DNA of 64,000 nt from Locusta migratoria. Its lineage: Eukaryota > Arthropoda > Insecta > Orthoptera > Acrididae. Below the pieces are notes generated by a model. It saw nothing but the letters and a program-made list of their open reading frames with translations. It was not told the DNA's origin and searched no databases. Below are positions 8,784 through 19,624 of the stretch, one piece after another. A program made the translations under genes and the position numbers. The DNA is taken from the NCBI GenBank assembly GCA_026315105.1, contig JAOYRU010000052.1, forward strand, positions 786,224 to 850,223, given 5' to 3'. The first letter of the stretch is position 1, and each line of letters begins with the position of its first letter.

Positions 8784-10322
8784 ATGAAACGAACACGAAA
8801 CGTTGGCGGACGTACAACCGCCGTCTCTAAGCGTGGTCGAGGCGATTACAACGCTGCAAGCTATGATCCCCAATCGTTTCCTTCCTTGTCAACACCATGG
8901 GAGGAACGTCGGGCGAAAATTCAGGGTGAGGCTTATGCCCCGAAATATCTGGTCTGCACTAGAAATGATGGGGAATCTTTTATGACGACGAAGCCGATGT
9001 TCTTCGTCGAACATCTAGAGGATAAGTATGGAGAGGTGGAGGGTCTTTCAAAGATGAGATCTGGATCGGTTCTGATAACGACGTCATCCCCTGCGCAGTC
9101 ACGGGCTTTGCTAGCCTGCGACAAGCTGGGTGATGTTTCCGTTTCTATTACGCCACACAAGACCTTAAACATGGTCCAGGGTATCATTTTTCACAGGGAT
9201 CTGCTGCTGCAATCGGATGACGAATTGAGAGCTAATTTGGAGCGGCGTGGTGTGCATTTCATCCGCCGTATCTATAGGGGTCCGAAGGACAAGAGGGTTG
9301 CCACCGGTGCCTTCATCTTGGCTTTCGAGGGCGATTCATTGCCTGAGAAGGTCAAGGTGATGGTCTACCGGGTCGACGTAAAGCCCTATGTTCCTCCCCC
9401 TATGCGCTGCTTCAAGTGCTGGAGGTTTGGGCACATGTCCTCCCGATGTGATGCCAACTCAACATGTCGGGAGTGCGGGCGTGCATCCCACCCGGACGCC
9501 CCCTGTACCCCGACTCCAGTTTGCGTCAATTGCAACCAGCAGCATCCTCCGTGTTCTCCCAACTGCTCTGTACTCCACAAGGAGCGTAAGATCATGGAGT
9601 ACAAGACCCTGGACCGGCTGACATATGCAGAGGCCAGGCGCAAGTACGCAAAACTCCACCCAGTGACCATGACGACCCCATACGCAACAGTAGCTTCATC
9701 GTCGATCCCCACAGTTTCTAAACCACAGAGTGCACCACCAATGCCAGCGGGCCCCCAGGCCCGACCCACTCCACCTGCCCCCTTGACAGTTGGGGGCCCA
9801 ACACCTTCAGTTGCTCCCACACTATTCACGTTGGGAGCAACAGATAAGCCATCACAGGGGACGTCGGTCCCCACCCCACAGCCGGAGAAACAACAGCCTT
9901 CTCCGACTCCTCTCGCCCGGAAGGGGTCCCACGGGACACTCCCTTCCGAGGCTTCTCTTCGTGGGAAAGTGGATCCCGGCCGATGGCTGAAGGATCCCGC
10001 GGCTGCTGATCGAGGGGCCTCCACCTCTTCGTCGGCACCTGCAGCCCCTGTTGAGAAGCCCCCACGGCCCTTAACACCCAAGGGCCAGCGAGAGGGTAAA
10101 AAGAAAGAGAAGAAGAAAAAGGATTCTTTGGTGGCTTCCAAGCCACCCACACCCGCATCCTCTGCCTCAGAGGATGAGGTCGAGATCCTCGCTTCCGCTG
10201 AGGATCTCGCACTCCTTGATTCACTCGACCATAGGAGAGCTGCACAACCGGAATCAACTGATTCTATGGTCATAGATTCTGTTGAGCCTGACCATCAGGC
10301 AGCAGGCGCTCCTATGGATTGA
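8784..10322 (+). CDS. LINE ORF1, gag-like protein with three CCHC zinc knuckles (intact, 512 aa)
   Basis: Full ORF1 protein, predicted to coat the element RNA and chaperone nucleic acids during retrotransposition. The start MKRTRNVGG is used because all three ORF1s here begin MKR. Residues 1-200 hold the conserved region (YDPQSFPSL, SPAQSRALL, HRDLLLQSDDELR, GAFILAFEGDSLPEKVKVMVYR). Zinc knuckles lie at residues 209-222 (CFKCWRFGHMSSRC), 228-241 (CRECGRASHPDAPC) and 247-261 (variant, CVNC then His, Cys). A long Pro/Ser/Thr-rich linker follows, then a Lys-rich patch (KKKEKKKKD) and an acidic C-terminus (SEDEVEILASAEDLALLDSLD). No stop or frameshift is seen. ORF1 ends at TGA 10320-10322, 22 nt before the ORF2 start. 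Confidence 0.95.
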   Translation: MKRTRNVGGRTTAVSKRGRGDYNAASYDPQSFPSLSTPWEERRAKIQGEAYAPKYLVCTRNDGESFMTTKPMFFVEHLEDKYGEVEGLSKMRSGSVLITTSSPAQSRALLACDKLGDVSVSITPHKTLNMVQGIIFHRDLLLQSDDELRANLERRGVHFIRRIYRGPKDKRVATGAFILAFEGDSLPEKVKVMVYRVDVKPYVPPPMRCFKCWRFGHMSSRCDANSTCRECGRASHPDAPCTPTPVCVNCNQQHPPCSPNCSVLHKERKIMEYKTLDRLTYAEARRKYAKLHPVTMTTPYATVASSSIPTVSKPQSAPPMPAGPQARPTPPAPLTVGGPTPSVAPTLFTLGATDKPSQGTSVPTPQPEKQQPSPTPLARKGSHGTLPSEASLRGKVDPGRWLKDPAAADRGASTSSSAPAAPVEKPPRPLTPKGQREGKKKEKKKKDSLVASKPPTPASSASEDEVEILASAEDLALLDSLDHRRAAQPESTDSMVIDSVEPDHQAAGAPMD

Positions 10323-10344
10323 TCTTCTTCTTTTCTTTCCTTTT

Positions 10345-13218
10345 ATGGCCTTAGAGCGTGGAGGACATGTTATCCTCCAGTGGAATTGCGGCGGCTTCTT
10401 TAATCACCTGGCTGAGCTGCGACAAATACTGTACAGCTACCCTGCATTTTGTATCGCCCTACAGGAGACATGGTTTCCAGCACAGCGGGCCCCTGCCCTC
10501 CGTGGGTATCGGGGCTACTACCGCAACAGGACCCTTTACGACAGGGTGTCTGGCGGTGTGTGCCTGTATGTCTTGGACAGTGTCCCCAGTGCCCCCGTGC
10601 CACTCACAACCACTCTTGAGGCAGTGGCTGTTAGAATCCGGGCAACGCAGGAATTTACTGTCTGCAGCTTGTACCTTCCTCCGGATGAGGCCGTGTCTCT
10701 CAACACCCTTACCGCTCTGGTCTCCCAACTTCCCCCTCCATTCCTCCTATTGGGGGACTTCAACGCCCACAACCCTTTGTGGGGTGGGCTCCAGACCACA
10801 TGCCGCGGTAGGGATGTTGAGACATTATTGGCGCACCAAGACCTTTGCCTCCTGAATACAGGTGCCCCCACGCATTTTAGCGTGGCACAGGGCACGTATT
10901 CAGCGATCGACCTCTCCGTCTGCAGCCCCAGCCTTGGACCACACCTTGGTTGGCGTGTGCATGAGGACCTATGTGGCAGCGACCACTTTCCAATCTTTGT
11001 GTCGCTCCTGCGGTACCAAGCCGCAGACAGCTTACCCCGTTGGTGTCTCCGTAGGGCTGATTGGACTGTGTATGCTTCAACTGCTGTCATTGCTCCACCG
11101 CTGCCAGATGACATAGACAATGCAGTCCAGCAGGTGACTAATAGTATTGTCATGGCCGCTGAGGCGGCAGTTCCACAAACCACCGGTTCCACTAGGCGTA
11201 GGTCCGTGCCTTGGTGGACACCGGAGATTGCTGAGGCCATCCGGGAACGTCGGCGAGCGCTCCAGCGCCATCGACGCCACCCACCCGTAGAGAATTTGGT
11301 GGCCTTTAAACGGCTCCGTGCGCGTGCTCGACGACTCGTACAGCAGAGTAAGCAGGATTCCTGGGAGCGGTATGTAGCCAGTATCGGCTCCCGCACCTCC
11401 CTGACTAAGGTATGGACGCAAGTCCGACGCGTCTTCGGATACCGCCCGCCGACAGGAATCCCATCCCTCACCATCCAGGGTGTGCTCTGCACGCTCCCTA
11501 CAGCTATCGCCGAGCATATGGCAGACCACTACGCACAATGCTCTGCGACTGCCGCGTACAGTGCCGACTATCGCTCCCTCAAAGAGCGGGCCGAGCGGAA
11601 AATGTTGTCCTTCCGCACTCGTCGTCGGGAAACATACAACGACCCGTTTAGCGAGTGGGAGTTCCGATCTGCCCTTGCTGCGTGTCCTGATACAACTCCA
11701 GGACCTGATAGGATTCGCGGCCAATTCCTCCGACACCTTTCACCAGAGTTTCAACGCCGCATTCTCGCCCTGTTTAACCATCTATGGGCAGAGGGCACTT
11801 TCCCGTCGCAGTGGCGGGAAAGCACTATCATCCCGGTGCTGAAACCTGGTGCAGACCCCCTGGTGGCTGACAATTACCGTCCGATCAGCCTCACCAACGT
11901 TCTCTGCAAGCTCTTCGAACGTATGGTGAGTCGGCGGCTTATGTGGATCCTAGAAGGGCGCGGACTCCTTGCTCCGCAACAGGGGGGCTTTCGCCACGGC
12001 CGTTCTACCATTGACAACCTCGTGTCATTGGAGTCGGCCATTCGCGCTGCGTTTGCTAGGCGTGAGCATCTCGTTGCTGTATTTTTCGACCTTCGAAAGG
12101 CGTATGATACCACCTGGCGCCATCATATTTTGTCGACTCTGCACGACTGGGGCTTACGTGGCGCCCTTCCTGTTTTTATTCGCAATTTCCTCTCCCACCG
12201 ATCGTTTCGGGTGAGGGTTGGGACATCATTTAGCTCCCCCCGTATTCAGGAGAACGGTGTCCCACAGGGCTCCGTCCTTAGCGTTCCATTGTTTTTAGTG
12301 GCGATAAACGGTCTTGCTGCGGCTGTGGGGTCATCAGTCAGTTGCTCTCTGTTCGCCGATGACTTCTGCCTGTATTTCAGCAACGTTTCCATCGGCGTAG
12401 CTGAACGGCGGCTGCAGGGTGCCATCCGAAAGGCCCACTCATGGGCCTCTACTCACGGATTTCAGTTCTCCGCACTGAAAACCCGCGTGATGCACTTCTG
12501 TCGCCGTCGGGTAGTTCACCCTGACCCAGAGCTCTACTTGGGTGGTGAACTACTTCAGGTCGAGGAAACACATCGGTTCCTGGGCATGGTGTTCGATGCC
12601 CGGCTGACTTGGGTGCCACACCTACGTCAGCTGCGACAGAAGTGTTGGCGGCATTTAAATGTTCTTAGATGCCTCAGCCATACTAGTTGGGGAGCAGCAC
12701 GTTCAACCCTTCTTCAGCTCTACAAGTCTCTCATTCTGTCACGGCTTGATTACGGGAGCTTGGTGTATGACTCCGCAGCCCCTTCTGCCTTGCGGGTCCT
12801 AGACCCCGTTCACCACACAGGTGTGCGTCTCGCAACAGGGGCTTTTCGTACCAGTCCCGTAACTAGCCTTCTAGCTGAAGCTGGTGTTCCCCCTCTGCGG
12901 TATCGCCGGCAACGGTTGTTGGTGAGTTACGTTGCCCGGGTTCATGCTTCACCCCGCCATCCGAACCACAGGCTTCTCTTCCCCCTTTCTGCACTCCATC
13001 CCTCACGACGTCGGCCCAGGTCGGGTCTCCCGATTGCGGTCCGTGTCCGTTCCCTTCTCTCCTCACTTGATTCTTTACCCCTTCCTCCACCTTACCATTA
13101 CTCCCCGTATCCCCCCCTGGAAAATTCCTCGCCTGGAGCTTCGGCTGGACTTGTCCCGGGATTCGAAAGCCTCGATTTCACCACTGCTTCTCCGTCGCCG
13201 GTTCCATGCACTGCTTGA
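10345..13218 (+). CDS. LINE ORF2, part 1: AP endonuclease and reverse transcriptase, truncated by frameshift
   Basis: ORF2 starts at ATG 10345: this puts LQWNCGG at residue 11, exactly as in copy 3, although the frame is open further upstream. AP-type endonuclease, residues 1-220: N14 (WNCGG), E41 (QETW), GDFNAHN at 137-143, AIDLS, and SDH at 212-214. These motifs make the nick that primes reverse transcription. Reverse transcriptase spans about 490-760: PDTTPGPD, VLKPG, YRPISLTNVLCK, QGGFR, AVFFDLRKAYD (D582), GVPQGSVLS, and the catalytic FADD box at 670-673. Numbering is collinear with copy 3 throughout. The last ~34 codons (from the C7 run at 13111-13117 to the stop at 13218) are out-of-frame translation of the linker; the true continuation is in the next frame. 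Confidence 0.94.
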   Translation: MALERGGHVILQWNCGGFFNHLAELRQILYSYPAFCIALQETWFPAQRAPALRGYRGYYRNRTLYDRVSGGVCLYVLDSVPSAPVPLTTTLEAVAVRIRATQEFTVCSLYLPPDEAVSLNTLTALVSQLPPPFLLLGDFNAHNPLWGGLQTTCRGRDVETLLAHQDLCLLNTGAPTHFSVAQGTYSAIDLSVCSPSLGPHLGWRVHEDLCGSDHFPIFVSLLRYQAADSLPRWCLRRADWTVYASTAVIAPPLPDDIDNAVQQVTNSIVMAAEAAVPQTTGSTRRRSVPWWTPEIAEAIRERRRALQRHRRHPPVENLVAFKRLRARARRLVQQSKQDSWERYVASIGSRTSLTKVWTQVRRVFGYRPPTGIPSLTIQGVLCTLPTAIAEHMADHYAQCSATAAYSADYRSLKERAERKMLSFRTRRRETYNDPFSEWEFRSALAACPDTTPGPDRIRGQFLRHLSPEFQRRILALFNHLWAEGTFPSQWRESTIIPVLKPGADPLVADNYRPISLTNVLCKLFERMVSRRLMWILEGRGLLAPQQGGFRHGRSTIDNLVSLESAIRAAFARREHLVAVFFDLRKAYDTTWRHHILSTLHDWGLRGALPVFIRNFLSHRSFRVRVGTSFSSPRIQENGVPQGSVLSVPLFLVAINGLAAAVGSSVSCSLFADDFCLYFSNVSIGVAERRLQGAIRKAHSWASTHGFQFSALKTRVMHFCRRRVVHPDPELYLGGELLQVEETHRFLGMVFDARLTWVPHLRQLRQKCWRHLNVLRCLSHTSWGAARSTLLQLYKSLILSRLDYGSLVYDSAAPSALRVLDPVHHTGVRLATGAFRTSPVTSLLAEAGVPPLRYRRQRLLVSYVARVHASPRHPNHRLLFPLSALHPSRRRPRSGLPIAVRVRSLLSSLDSLPLPPPYHYSPYPPLENSSPGASAGLVPGFESLDFTTASPSPVPCTA

Positions 13219-14041
13219 TACGTTTCATGGAGCATCCATCATCTACACCGACGGTTCTTTGGTCGATGGCCATGCTGGATATGCCTTTGTCTATGGTGAC
13301 CACATCGAACAGCGGTCATTGCCTTGTGGAAGCAGCATCTTCACCGCAGAACTGGTCGGTATTTTGAGAGCTCTTGAACACCTCAGAGCTCGCCCCAGGG
13401 GGTCGTTCGTCATCTGTAGCGACTCCCTGAGTGGCTTACAGGCCCTCGACCAGTTTCTGCCCAAACACACTGTGGTGCGAGCCATTCAAGATGCTGTATT
13501 CGCCCTTGGCGAGTCAGGCCGTTCTGTCGCTTTTGTTTGGACGCCAGGGCATGTAGGTATACCGGGCAATGAACGTGTGGATCAGCTGGCCAAGCAGGCT
13601 ACCACTTTGCGGTCCCTGGACATTGGCCTCCCAGTTTCCGACCTCCAAACCCAGTTGACCCGCAAGGTCTTACGGGTTTGGAATTCGGAATGGGCAGACT
13701 CCACTGAACCAAATAAGCTCCGTGCTGTCAAGCCGTCTACCGCTGCATGGAAGACGTCCCTGAGGGCTTCTCGCAGGGAGTCGGTTGTCCTTTGCCGACT
13801 CCGTATATGCCATACTTGGCTCACGCATGAACACCTTCTGCATCGCGAGGACCCTCCGCAGTGTCGATGTGGTGCGCCTTTGACGGTCGCCCACATCTTA
13901 ATTGAATGCCACAATTTAGCCGCAGTGAGACGAAATTTTAATATCCCTGACGTTTTGCAGCTTGCATTAGCTGACAACACCTCCATGGTTGACTCTATTT
14001 TACGTTTTATGCGTGAGTGTGGACTTTACAAGTCCATTTAA
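13109..14041 (+). pseudogene. LINE ORF2, part 2: RNase H domain and C-terminal CCHC motif, out of frame with part 1
   Basis: Continuation of ORF2 in the +1 frame, homologous to residues of about 925-1232 of copy 3 ORF2. It begins with IPPWKIPRLELRLDLS. RNase H catalytic residues are visible as Asp in YTDGS (13250), Glu in TAEL (13349), Asp in CSDSLSGLQ (13421) and Asp in NERVDQLAKQ (13580), with WTPGHVGIPGN between the last two. The C-terminal motif CRCGAPLTVAHILIEC fits C-x-C-x7-H-x4-C. The protein ends GLYKSI before the stop at 14041. The domain itself is free of stops. It has no start of its own with all catalytic residues other than internal ATGs in another domain, so it is read only if the frameshift is bypassed. 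Confidence 0.92.
13111..13117 (+). other. C7 homopolymer at the ORF2 frameshift of copy 2b
   Basis: A run of seven C residues marks the point where protein homology moves from one frame to the next. Upstream, frame 1 matches copy 3 up to LPLPPP. Downstream, the PPW-x-x-PR segment matches only in the other frame. One base too many in this run explains the shift. It could be a real inactivating insertion or a homopolymer error in the assembly. Confidence 0.85.
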
Positions 14042-14360
14042 TGTTTGTGTTTCTCTGTCGTTTCTCTGTCCTCCGCCTGCTTAAGTCTGTTAGGTAGGTG
14101 GTTTTAGCGTGTTGCAGAGTGGCTGGGTGTGTTCCTTATATCCTGTGACCACCCAGCAAAAACACTCTTGTGCTGTTTCAGATGTTTTATCCCTTCTTCG
14201 TTTTTAATCGTATCCTTTCTTTCTATTAGTCTGTAAGTTTTAAACTTTGACTTGTTAATGCGTTCACTTCGGATCGCTTAACAAAATGTTTTATCTCTTT
14301 GAATAGAACAAGGGACTGACAACCGTCGTAGTTTAGTCCCTTCCAAAACCCCAACAACAA
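14042..14360 (+). other. LINE copy 2b 3' UTR with two stem-loops and CAA tail
   Basis: Non-coding sequence between the ORF2 stop and satellite. The first stem-loop has 8 perfect base pairs with arms 14122-14129 (GCTGGGTG) and 14150-14157 (CACCCAGC). The terminal stem-loop has 8 base pairs with arms 14310-14317 (AAGGGACT) and 14335-14342 (AGTCCCTT), about 18 bases before the satellite. The tail is short and CAA-like ('ccccaacaacaa'). Both hairpins have counterparts in copies 1 and 3 with compensatory changes. Confidence 0.8.
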
Positions 14361-14456
14361 TCACTTCGCAGACTAGTCGCCCTGCAGCTCGCAGTCCTCC
14401 AGCGTCCAGTCTGTCGTCTGTATAGGCTCCCAGGGTCCTTATATAGTAATGAGAGT

Positions 14457-15835
14457 GTTTCCCGGGAAACGCACAATAATGCAAATAACGAAATAAATGC
14501 AAATTTATCTTTCAAATAGTTTTTTATTATCATGTACTACCATTTTAGAGGTCAATCACTTCGCAGACTAGTCGCCTTGCAGCTCGCAGTCCTCCAGCGT
14601 CCATTCTGTTGTCTGTATAGGCTCCCAGGGTCCTTATATAGTAATGAGAGTGTTTCCCGGGAAACGCACAATAATGCAAATAACGAAATAAATGCAAATT
14701 TATCTTTTAAATAGTTTTTTATTATCATGTACTACCATTTTAGAGGTCAATCACTTCGCAGACTAGTCGCCTTGCAGCTCGCAGTCCTCCAGCGTCCATT
14801 CTGTCGTCTGTATAGGCTCCCAGGGTCCTTATATAGTAATGAGAGCGTCTGCAGGGAAACGCACAATAATGCAAATAACGAAATAAATGCAAATTTATCT
14901 TTTAAATAGTTTTTTATTATCATGTACTACCATTTTAGAGGTCAATCACTTCGCAGACTAGTCCCCTTGCAGCTCGCAGTCCTCCAGCGTCCATTCTGTC
15001 GTCTGTATAGGCTCCCAGGGTCCTTATATAGTAATGAGAGTGTTTCCCGGGAAACGCACAATAATGCAAATAACGAAATAAATGCAAATTTATCTTTTAA
15101 ATAGTTTTTTTTATTATCATGAACTACCATTTTAGAGGTCAATCACTTCGCAGACTAGTCGCCTTGCAGCTCGCAGTCCAGCGTCCATTCTGTCGTCTGT
15201 ATAGGCTCCCAGGGTCCTTATATAGTAATGAGAGCGTTTGCAGGGACACGCACAATAATGCAAATAACGAAGTAAATGCAAATTTATCTTTTAAATAGTT
15301 TTTTATTATCATGTACAACCATTTTAGAGGTCAATCACTTCGCAGACTAGTCCCCTTGCAGCTCGCAGTCCTCCAGCGTCCATTCTGTCGTCTGTATAGG
15401 CTCCCAGGTTCCTTATATAGTAATGAGAGTGTTTCCCGGGAAACGCACAATAATGCAAATAACGAAATAAATGCAAATTTATCTTTTAAATAGTTTTTTA
15501 TTATCATGTACTACCATTTTAGAGGTCAATCACTTCGCAGACTAGTCGCCTTGCAGCTCGCAGTCCTCCAGCGTCCATTCTGTCGTCTGTATAGGCTCCC
15601 AGGGTCCTTATATAGTAATGAGAGTGTTTCCCGGGAAACGCACAATAATGCAAATAACGAAATAAATGCAAATTTATCTTTTAAATAGTTTTTTATTATC
15701 ATGTACTACCATTTTAGAGGTCAATCACTTCGCAGACTAGTCGCCAGTGCAGCTCACTGCACTCCAGCGTCCATTCTGTCGTCTGTATAGGCTCCCAGGG
15801 TCCTTATATAGTAATGAGAGTGTTTCCCGGGAAAC
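14457..15835 (+). repeat. Monomer subset with perfect 14-bp palindrome GTTTCCCGGGAAAC
   Basis: Six monomers next to the 3' end of copy 2b carry the palindrome, at 14457-14470, 14652-14665, 15042-15055, 15431-15444, 15626-15639 and 15822-15835. Elsewhere the same place reads GCGTTTGCAGGGAAACGC, an imperfect dyad. I saw no further copies outside this 1.4-kb stretch. Interleaved monomers at about 14845 and 15233 have the ordinary form, so the subset was not spread by simple homogenisation of one block. Confidence 0.9.
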
Positions 15836-18800
15836 GCACAATAATGCAAATAACGAAATAAATGCAAATTTATCTTTTAAATAGTTTTTTATTATCATGT
15901 ACTACCATTTTAGAGGTCAATCACTTCGCAGACTAGTCGCCAGTGCAGCTCACTGCACTCCAGCGTCCATTCTGTCGTCTGTATAGGCTCCCAGGGTCCT
16001 TATATAGTAATGAGAGCGTTTGCAGGGAAACGCACAATAATGCAAATAACGAAATAAATGCAAATTTCTCTATTAAATAGTTTTTTATTATCATGTACTA
16101 CCATTTTAGAGGTCAATCACATTGCAGACTAGTCGCCATTGCAGCTCACTGCCCTCCAGCGTCCATTCTGTCGTCTGTATAGGCTCCCAGGGTCCTTATA
16201 TAGTAATGAGAGCGTTTGCAGGGAAACGCACAATAATGCAAATAACGAAATAATTGCAAATTTCTCTTTTAAATAGTTTTTTATTATCATGTACTACCAT
16301 TTTAGAGGTCAATCACATTGCAGACTAGTCGCCATTGCAGCTCACTGCCCTCCAGCGTCCATTCTGTCGTCTGTATAGGCTCCCAGGGTCCTTATATAGT
16401 AATGAGAGCGTTTGCAGGGAAACGCACAATAATGCAAATAACGAAATAAATGCAAATTTCTCTATTAAATAGTTTTTTATTATCATGTTCTACCATTTTA
16501 GAGGTCAATCACATTGCAGACTAGTCGCCATTGCAGCTCACTGCCCTCCAGCGTCCATTCTGTCGTCTGTATAGGCTCCCAGGGTCCTTATATAGTAATG
16601 AGAGCGTTGCAGGGAAACGCACAATAATGCAAATAACGAAATAAATGCAAATTTCTCTTTTAAATAGTTTTTTATTATCATGTACTACCATTTTAGAGGT
16701 CAATCACATTGCAGACTAGTCGCCATTGCAGCTCAATGCCCTCCAGCGTCCATTCTGTCGTCTGTATAGGCTCCCAGGGTCCTTATATAGTTATGAGAGC
16801 GTTTGCAGGGAAACGCACAATAATGCAAATAACGAAATAAATGCAAATTTCTCTTTTAAATAGTTTTTTATTATCATGTACTACCATTTTAGAGGTCAAT
16901 CACATTGCAGACTAGTCGGCATTGCAGCTCACTGCCCTCCAGCGTCCATTCTGTCGTCTGTATAGGCTCCCAGGGTCCTTATATAGTAATGAGAGCGTTT
17001 GCAGGGAAACGCACAATAATGCAAATAACGAAATAAATGCAAATTTCTCTTTTAAATAGTTTTTTATTATCATGTACTACCATTTTAGAGGTCAATCACA
17101 TTGCAGACTAGTCGCCATTGCAGCTCACTGCCCTCCAGCGTCCATTCTGTCGTCTGTATAGGCTCCCAGGGTCCTTATATAGTAATGAGAGCGTTTGCAG
17201 GGAAACGCACAATAATGCAAATAACGAAATAAATGCAAATTTCTCTTTTAAATAGTTTTTTATTATCATGTACTACCATTTTAGAGGTCAATCACATTGC
17301 AGACTAGTCGCCATTGCAGCTCACTGCCCTCCAGCGTCCATTCTGTCGTCTGTATAGGCTCCCAGGGTCCTTATATAGTAATGAGAGCGTTTGCAGGGAA
17401 ACGCACAATAATGCAAATAACGAAATAAATGCAAATTTCTCTTTTAAATAGTTTTTTATTATCATGTACTACCATTTTACAGGTCAATCACATTGCAGAC
17501 TAGTCGCCATTGCAGCTCACTGCCCTCCAGCGTCCATTCTGTCGTCTGTATAGGCTCCCAGGGTCCTTATATAGTAATGAGAGCGTTTGCAGGGAAACGC
17601 ACAATAATGCAAATAACGAAATAAATGCAAATTTCTCTTTTAAATAGTTTTTTATTATCATGTACTACCATTTTAGAGGTCAATCACATTTCTGACTAGT
17701 CGCCACTGCAGCTCACTGCCCTCCAGCGTCCATTCTGTCGTCTGTATAGGCTCCCAGGGTCCTTATATAGTAATGAGAGCGTTTGCAGGGAAACGCACAA
17801 TAATGCAAATAACTAAATAAATGCAAATTTCTCTTTTAAATAGTTTTTTATTATCATGTACTACCATTTTAGAGGTCAATCACATTGCAGACTAGTCGCC
17901 AGTGCAGCTCACTGCCCTCCAGCGTCCATTCTGTCGTCTGTATAGGCTCCCAGGGTCCTTATATAGTAATGAGAGCGTTTGCAGGGAAACGCACAATAAT
18001 GCAAATAACGAAATAAATGCAAATTTCTCTTTTAAATAGTTTTTTATTATCATGTACTACCATTTAAGAGGTCAATCACTTCGCAGACTAGTCGCCAGTG
18101 CAGCTCACTGCCCTCCAGCGTCCATTCTGTCGTCTGTATAGGCTCCCAGGTTCCTTATATAGTAATGATAGCGTTTGCAGGGAAACGCACAATAATGCAA
18201 ATAACGAAATAAATGCAAATTTCTCTGTTAAATAGTTTTTTATTATCATGTACTACCATTTTAGAGGTCAATCACTTCGCAGACTAGACGCCAGTGCAGC
18301 TCACTGCCCTCCAGCGTCCATTCTGTCGTCTGTATAGGCTCCCAGGGTCCTTATATAGTAATGAGAGCGTTTGCAGGGAAACGCACAATAATGCAAATAA
18401 CGAAATAAATGCAAATTTCTCTTTTAAATAGTTTTTTATTATCATGTACTACCATTTAAGAGGTCAATCACTTCGCAGACTAGTCGCCAGTGCAGCTCAC
18501 TGCCCTCCAGCGTCCATTCTGTCGTCTGTATAGGTTCCCAGGGTCCTTATATAGTAATGAGAGCGTTTGCAGGGAAACGCACAATAATGCAAATAACGAA
18601 ATAAATGCAAATTTCTCTTTTAAATAGTTTTTATTATCATGTACTACCATTTTAGAGGTCAATCACTTCGCAGACTAGTCGCCAGTGCAGCTCACTGCCC
18701 TCCAGCGTCCATTCTGTCGTCTGTATAGGTTCCCAGGGTCCTTATATAGTAATGAGAGCGTTTGCAGGGAAACGCACAATAATGCAAATAACGAAATAAA

Positions 18801-19624
18801 TGCAAATTTCTCTTTTAAATAGTTTTTTTATTATCATGTACTACCATTTTAGAGGTCAATCACTTCGCAGACTAGTCGCCAGTGCAGCTCACTGCCCTCC
18901 AGCGTCCATTCTGTCGTCTGTATAGGTTCCCAGGGTCCTTATATAGTAATGAGAGCGTTTGCAGGGAAACGCACAATAATGCAAATAACGAAATAAATGC
19001 AAATTTCTCTTTTAAATAGTTTTTTATTATCATGTACTACCATCTTAGAGGTCAATCACTTCGCAGACTAGTCGCCAGTGCAGCTCACTGCCCTCCAGCG
19101 TCCATTCTGTCGTCTGTATAGGCTCCCAGGGTCCTTATATAGTAATAAGAGCGTTTGCAGGGAAACGCACAATAATGCAAATAACTAAATAAATGCAAAT
19201 TTCTCTTTTAAATAGTTTTTTATTATCATGTACTACCATTTTAGAGGTCAATCACATTGCAGACTAGTCGCCAGTGCAGCTCACTGCCCTCCAGCGTCCA
19301 TTCTGTCGTCTGTATAGGCTCCCAGGGTCCTTATATAGTAATGAGAGCGTTTGCAGGGAAACGCACAATAATGCAAATAACGAAATAAATGCAAGTTTCT
19401 CTTTTAAATAGTTTTTTATTATCATGTACTACCATTTTAGAGGTGAATCACATTGCTGACTAGTCGCCACTGCAGCTCACTGCCCTCCAGCGTCCATTCT
19501 GTCGTCTGTATAGGCTCCCAGGGTCCTTATATAGTAATGAGAGCGTTTGCAGGGAAACGCACAATAATGCAAATAACGAAATAAATGCAAATTTCTCTTT
19601 TAAATAGTTTTTTATTATCATGTA

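Larger units (their letters stand above)
8388..14360 (+). mobile_element. LINE copy 2b: full-length element with one ORF2 frameshift
   Basis: Complete non-LTR retrotransposon: 5' UTR (8388-8783), ORF1 (8784-10322), ORF2 (10345-14041, frameshifted), 3' UTR and CAA tail to about 14360. It follows copy 2a directly with two extra bases between them. Its 3' end joins satellite at 'tcacttcgc'. The satellite phase on the two outer sides of the 2a+2b unit is nearly continuous: 'gaggtca' at 6597 and '(ca)atcacttcg' after 14358. Any target duplication is therefore at most about 2 bp. Family level: APE endonuclease, RT, RNase H; I/Jockey/R1/LOA group. Confidence 0.95.

Noticed and set aside
9386..10273. 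Long minus-strand open frames across the LINE ORFs (e.g. 9386-10273, 10536-11492, 11077-11736)
   Set aside because: They lie wholly opposite conserved ORF1 or ORF2 codons, show no recognisable domain, and arise from GC-rich third positions of the sense gene.
13111..13117. Programmed frameshift in ORF2 of copy 2b
   Set aside because: Copy 3 is continuous through this point and no slippery site with downstream structure is evident; a one-base indel is simpler.
6598..14360. Copy 2b as an insertion nested inside copy 2a
   Set aside because: Nesting would leave the rest of 2a (ORF2, 3' UTR) after 14360, but satellite follows directly. It would need an extra precise deletion.
14532..16703. Repeated ~60-aa open frames in the satellite (both strands, throughout the arrays)
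   Set aside because: The same peptide recurs wherever a monomer lacks a stop; frames are broken by the 195/196-bp length differences and substitutions do not respect codons.
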